Of a stretch of DNA of 64,000 nt, positions 62,490 to 64,000 are shown piece by piece. Source of the DNA: Ceratotherium simum simum (Eukaryota; Chordata; Mammalia; Perissodactyla; Rhinocerotidae); contig NW_004454179.1 of assembly GCF_000283155.1 (NCBI RefSeq), positions 12,206,898 through 12,270,897 on the forward strand. Reading direction: 5' to 3'. Under the pieces are notes generated by a model that saw only the letters and a list, made by a program, of their open reading frames with translations, made no database searches and was not told where the DNA came from. Position numbers and translations under genes: made by a program. Each line of letters opens with the position of its first letter. Positions within the stretch are counted from its first letter, which is position 1.

Positions 62490-63900
62490 TCCTCTTTTTG
62501 ATGTGCGAGGTGTGAGGGCAGCGTGTTTGTCCCTTCTTTATTGTGCAGTGCCTTGAATGATTATTTGAGGGTGTGGAACTTTAAAGATCTTTGTGGAAAT
62601 TTACCTTCCTGTTTCTTTTACCCCATCCCCAAACTAAAAGGAGAATTTGCATTATTCTTGGAGAGTAAGATGAGATATCTTCAAGATTGAGGTCCAATTT
62701 TTATATTTTCCATTGTGATTCCAGGAAATTTTTAATTTTGAAAGAGTGTGTCCCCTTTCTTTACTTTGCCTGCCTCATGAAATCCTTCCTAACTAAAACG
62801 GGATGGAAATAATTAATGGACAAAAATAAGACATTGATTAAAATGGGTATTTATTTTTATTTCTTTTTGATTACTTACTTTTTAAAATTGTGCTTTATAA
62901 TCTCAGGATTTGAATTGTGCCATTTAATTTTCTCTATTATGGTGATCTCCCACTTTTTCATGTTTGGTTTGCTTAATTATAATTTGGTTGTTTTATTTCT
63001 TAAATTCCACCATGTATAGTAAAGCCATGCTAACTTGTAATATTTGAGGGAGTAGAGGGAAGGGGAGTCTAAACTTGCTTAAAATCCTAAATACAGAGTA
63101 TTTTTCAAGGCATGTTACATTTCCGTTTGCATATATGTGCGTTAAAAACTTGAACCACAGTATGTTACCTAGTATGATCCTTAAGGAATTTACAATTACC
63201 TGAGCCTTAGTTTTGCATGTAAATGATACTTCTAAGTGCTTGAGGCTATTTTGAAAGAGTTCTTAAGTTTAACCAGTAACCTTTAGAGTCTTGGTTATAC
63301 CCTTAAATAAGAGTAAAAGAGAAAAAGAGTAAAAGAGAACCTTGGTTTTTTTCCTCATAGGGTAAAGGTACATTTAGCTCACCTATATGAACTATTACAT
63401 TATTAAGTAGAGTGGAAATACTAGGATTTTTTTTTTGAGAAAATCTACAGCTTTTCTCTCCGTATGTATGTGCATTTATGTGACTATTATATCTGCTACA
63501 CACACACACATAGATATGTATGTGCATATGTGTTACAGTCCCTGAGCATACCACATATTTGTGGACACTTGGAGCAAATAATCTTTGGGTATAAACTAGA
63601 CTAAGCCCTCTGAGGGCAGGAATCACATACCCAGGCGTTCTTCTTACTCCCAAAGTAAACATATTTTTTTGCTCAAAGACTTTGCTCAAGTACTCACCTT
63701 AATGGGGGGTGACGTTGTTTGAGAGCAGCTCCAACTCCTTTGTATGTGGGATGCTAATGAATGGGAGGGCGAGTATGCACCCAGGGGAGGGCTGGGAGGT
63801 GGAGCTCTGCGCTGTCTACCTCCTTGTGAGTGGAGTGTGATTCCTTGCCTGTCCCTGAGTCTCGGGCCTGCCACACCGTTACCACCGTAGTTAAAAGCAA
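62490..63900 (+). other. Unique intronic sequence
   Basis: AT-rich to about 63690, then a more GC-rich stretch to 63890. A short CA-rich run lies at about 63499-63510. No exon recognised. Confidence 0.5.
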
Positions 63901-63902
63901 TG

Positions 63903-64000
63903 GAGTGTGATACCTCCAGCTTTGTTCTTTTTTCTCAGGATTCCTTTAGCTATTCGGGGTCTTTTGTTGTTCCATATAAATTTTAGGATTCTTTGTTCTA
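63903..64000 (-). mobile_element. L1 ORF2 fragment, antisense, runs off the window
   Basis: 'tgtgatacctccagctttgt', 'ctttagctattcggggtctt' and 'gttccatataaattttagga' are reverse L1 ORF2. The left edge falls in mid-ORF2 rather than at the L1 3' end. Confidence 0.85.

Overview
The window is nuclear DNA from a placental mammal, almost certainly a perissodactyl. It holds about 19 tRNA-derived SINEs of the equine repetitive element (ERE) type, recognised by their shared head, the 'gaggaagattggccctgagc' module or the 'acaactatctactggggctt' module, plus L1, L2, MIR, CR1/L3, MaLR and hAT relics. The ERE subtype makes me lean towards rhinoceros or tapir over horse, with low confidence. A run of exactly 100 N at 13336-13435 marks a draft assembly.

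There is one real gene. The first coding exon of CNNM2 (cyclin M2, a plasma-membrane protein of magnesium handling) lies on the + strand at 4097-5714. It sits in a CpG island (about 3160-5330) that also holds the promoter region, with four ATTGG (inverted CCAAT) boxes, GC/KLF boxes and a good CTCF-type motif at 3209-3228. The exon codes for 539 complete codons plus one base: signal peptide, glycosylated extracellular domain, DUF21 membrane domain, CBS1 and the start of CBS2. It ends at a clear splice donor. Everything from 5715 to the window end is read as part of the very long intron 1; no second CNNM2 exon was recognised.

Layout: 1-3150 upstream flank with one ERE and an old repeat; 3160-5330 CpG island, promoter and exon 1; 5715-13200 fairly repeat-poor intron; 13200-23600 intron with L1, L2 and MaLR pieces and EREs; 23600-36000 intron with old repeats and many EREs; 36000-41400 nested L1/LTR/ERE region; 41400-53700 mixed L2, CR1/L3 and MIR relics; 53700-58200 a large antisense L1 with an internal deletion, split by an ERE; 58200-64000 MaLR, L2, EREs and the edge of another L1.

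No CRISPR array, operon, non-repeat RNA gene or novel multi-gene system is visible, and none would be expected here. The most useful observations are about the CNNM2 start: an overlapping upstream reading frame, a weak first ATG, and two stronger in-frame ATGs embedded in YY1-type motifs. Others are the reading frame that continues past the exon 1 donor and several datable nested transposon insertions with target-site duplications.
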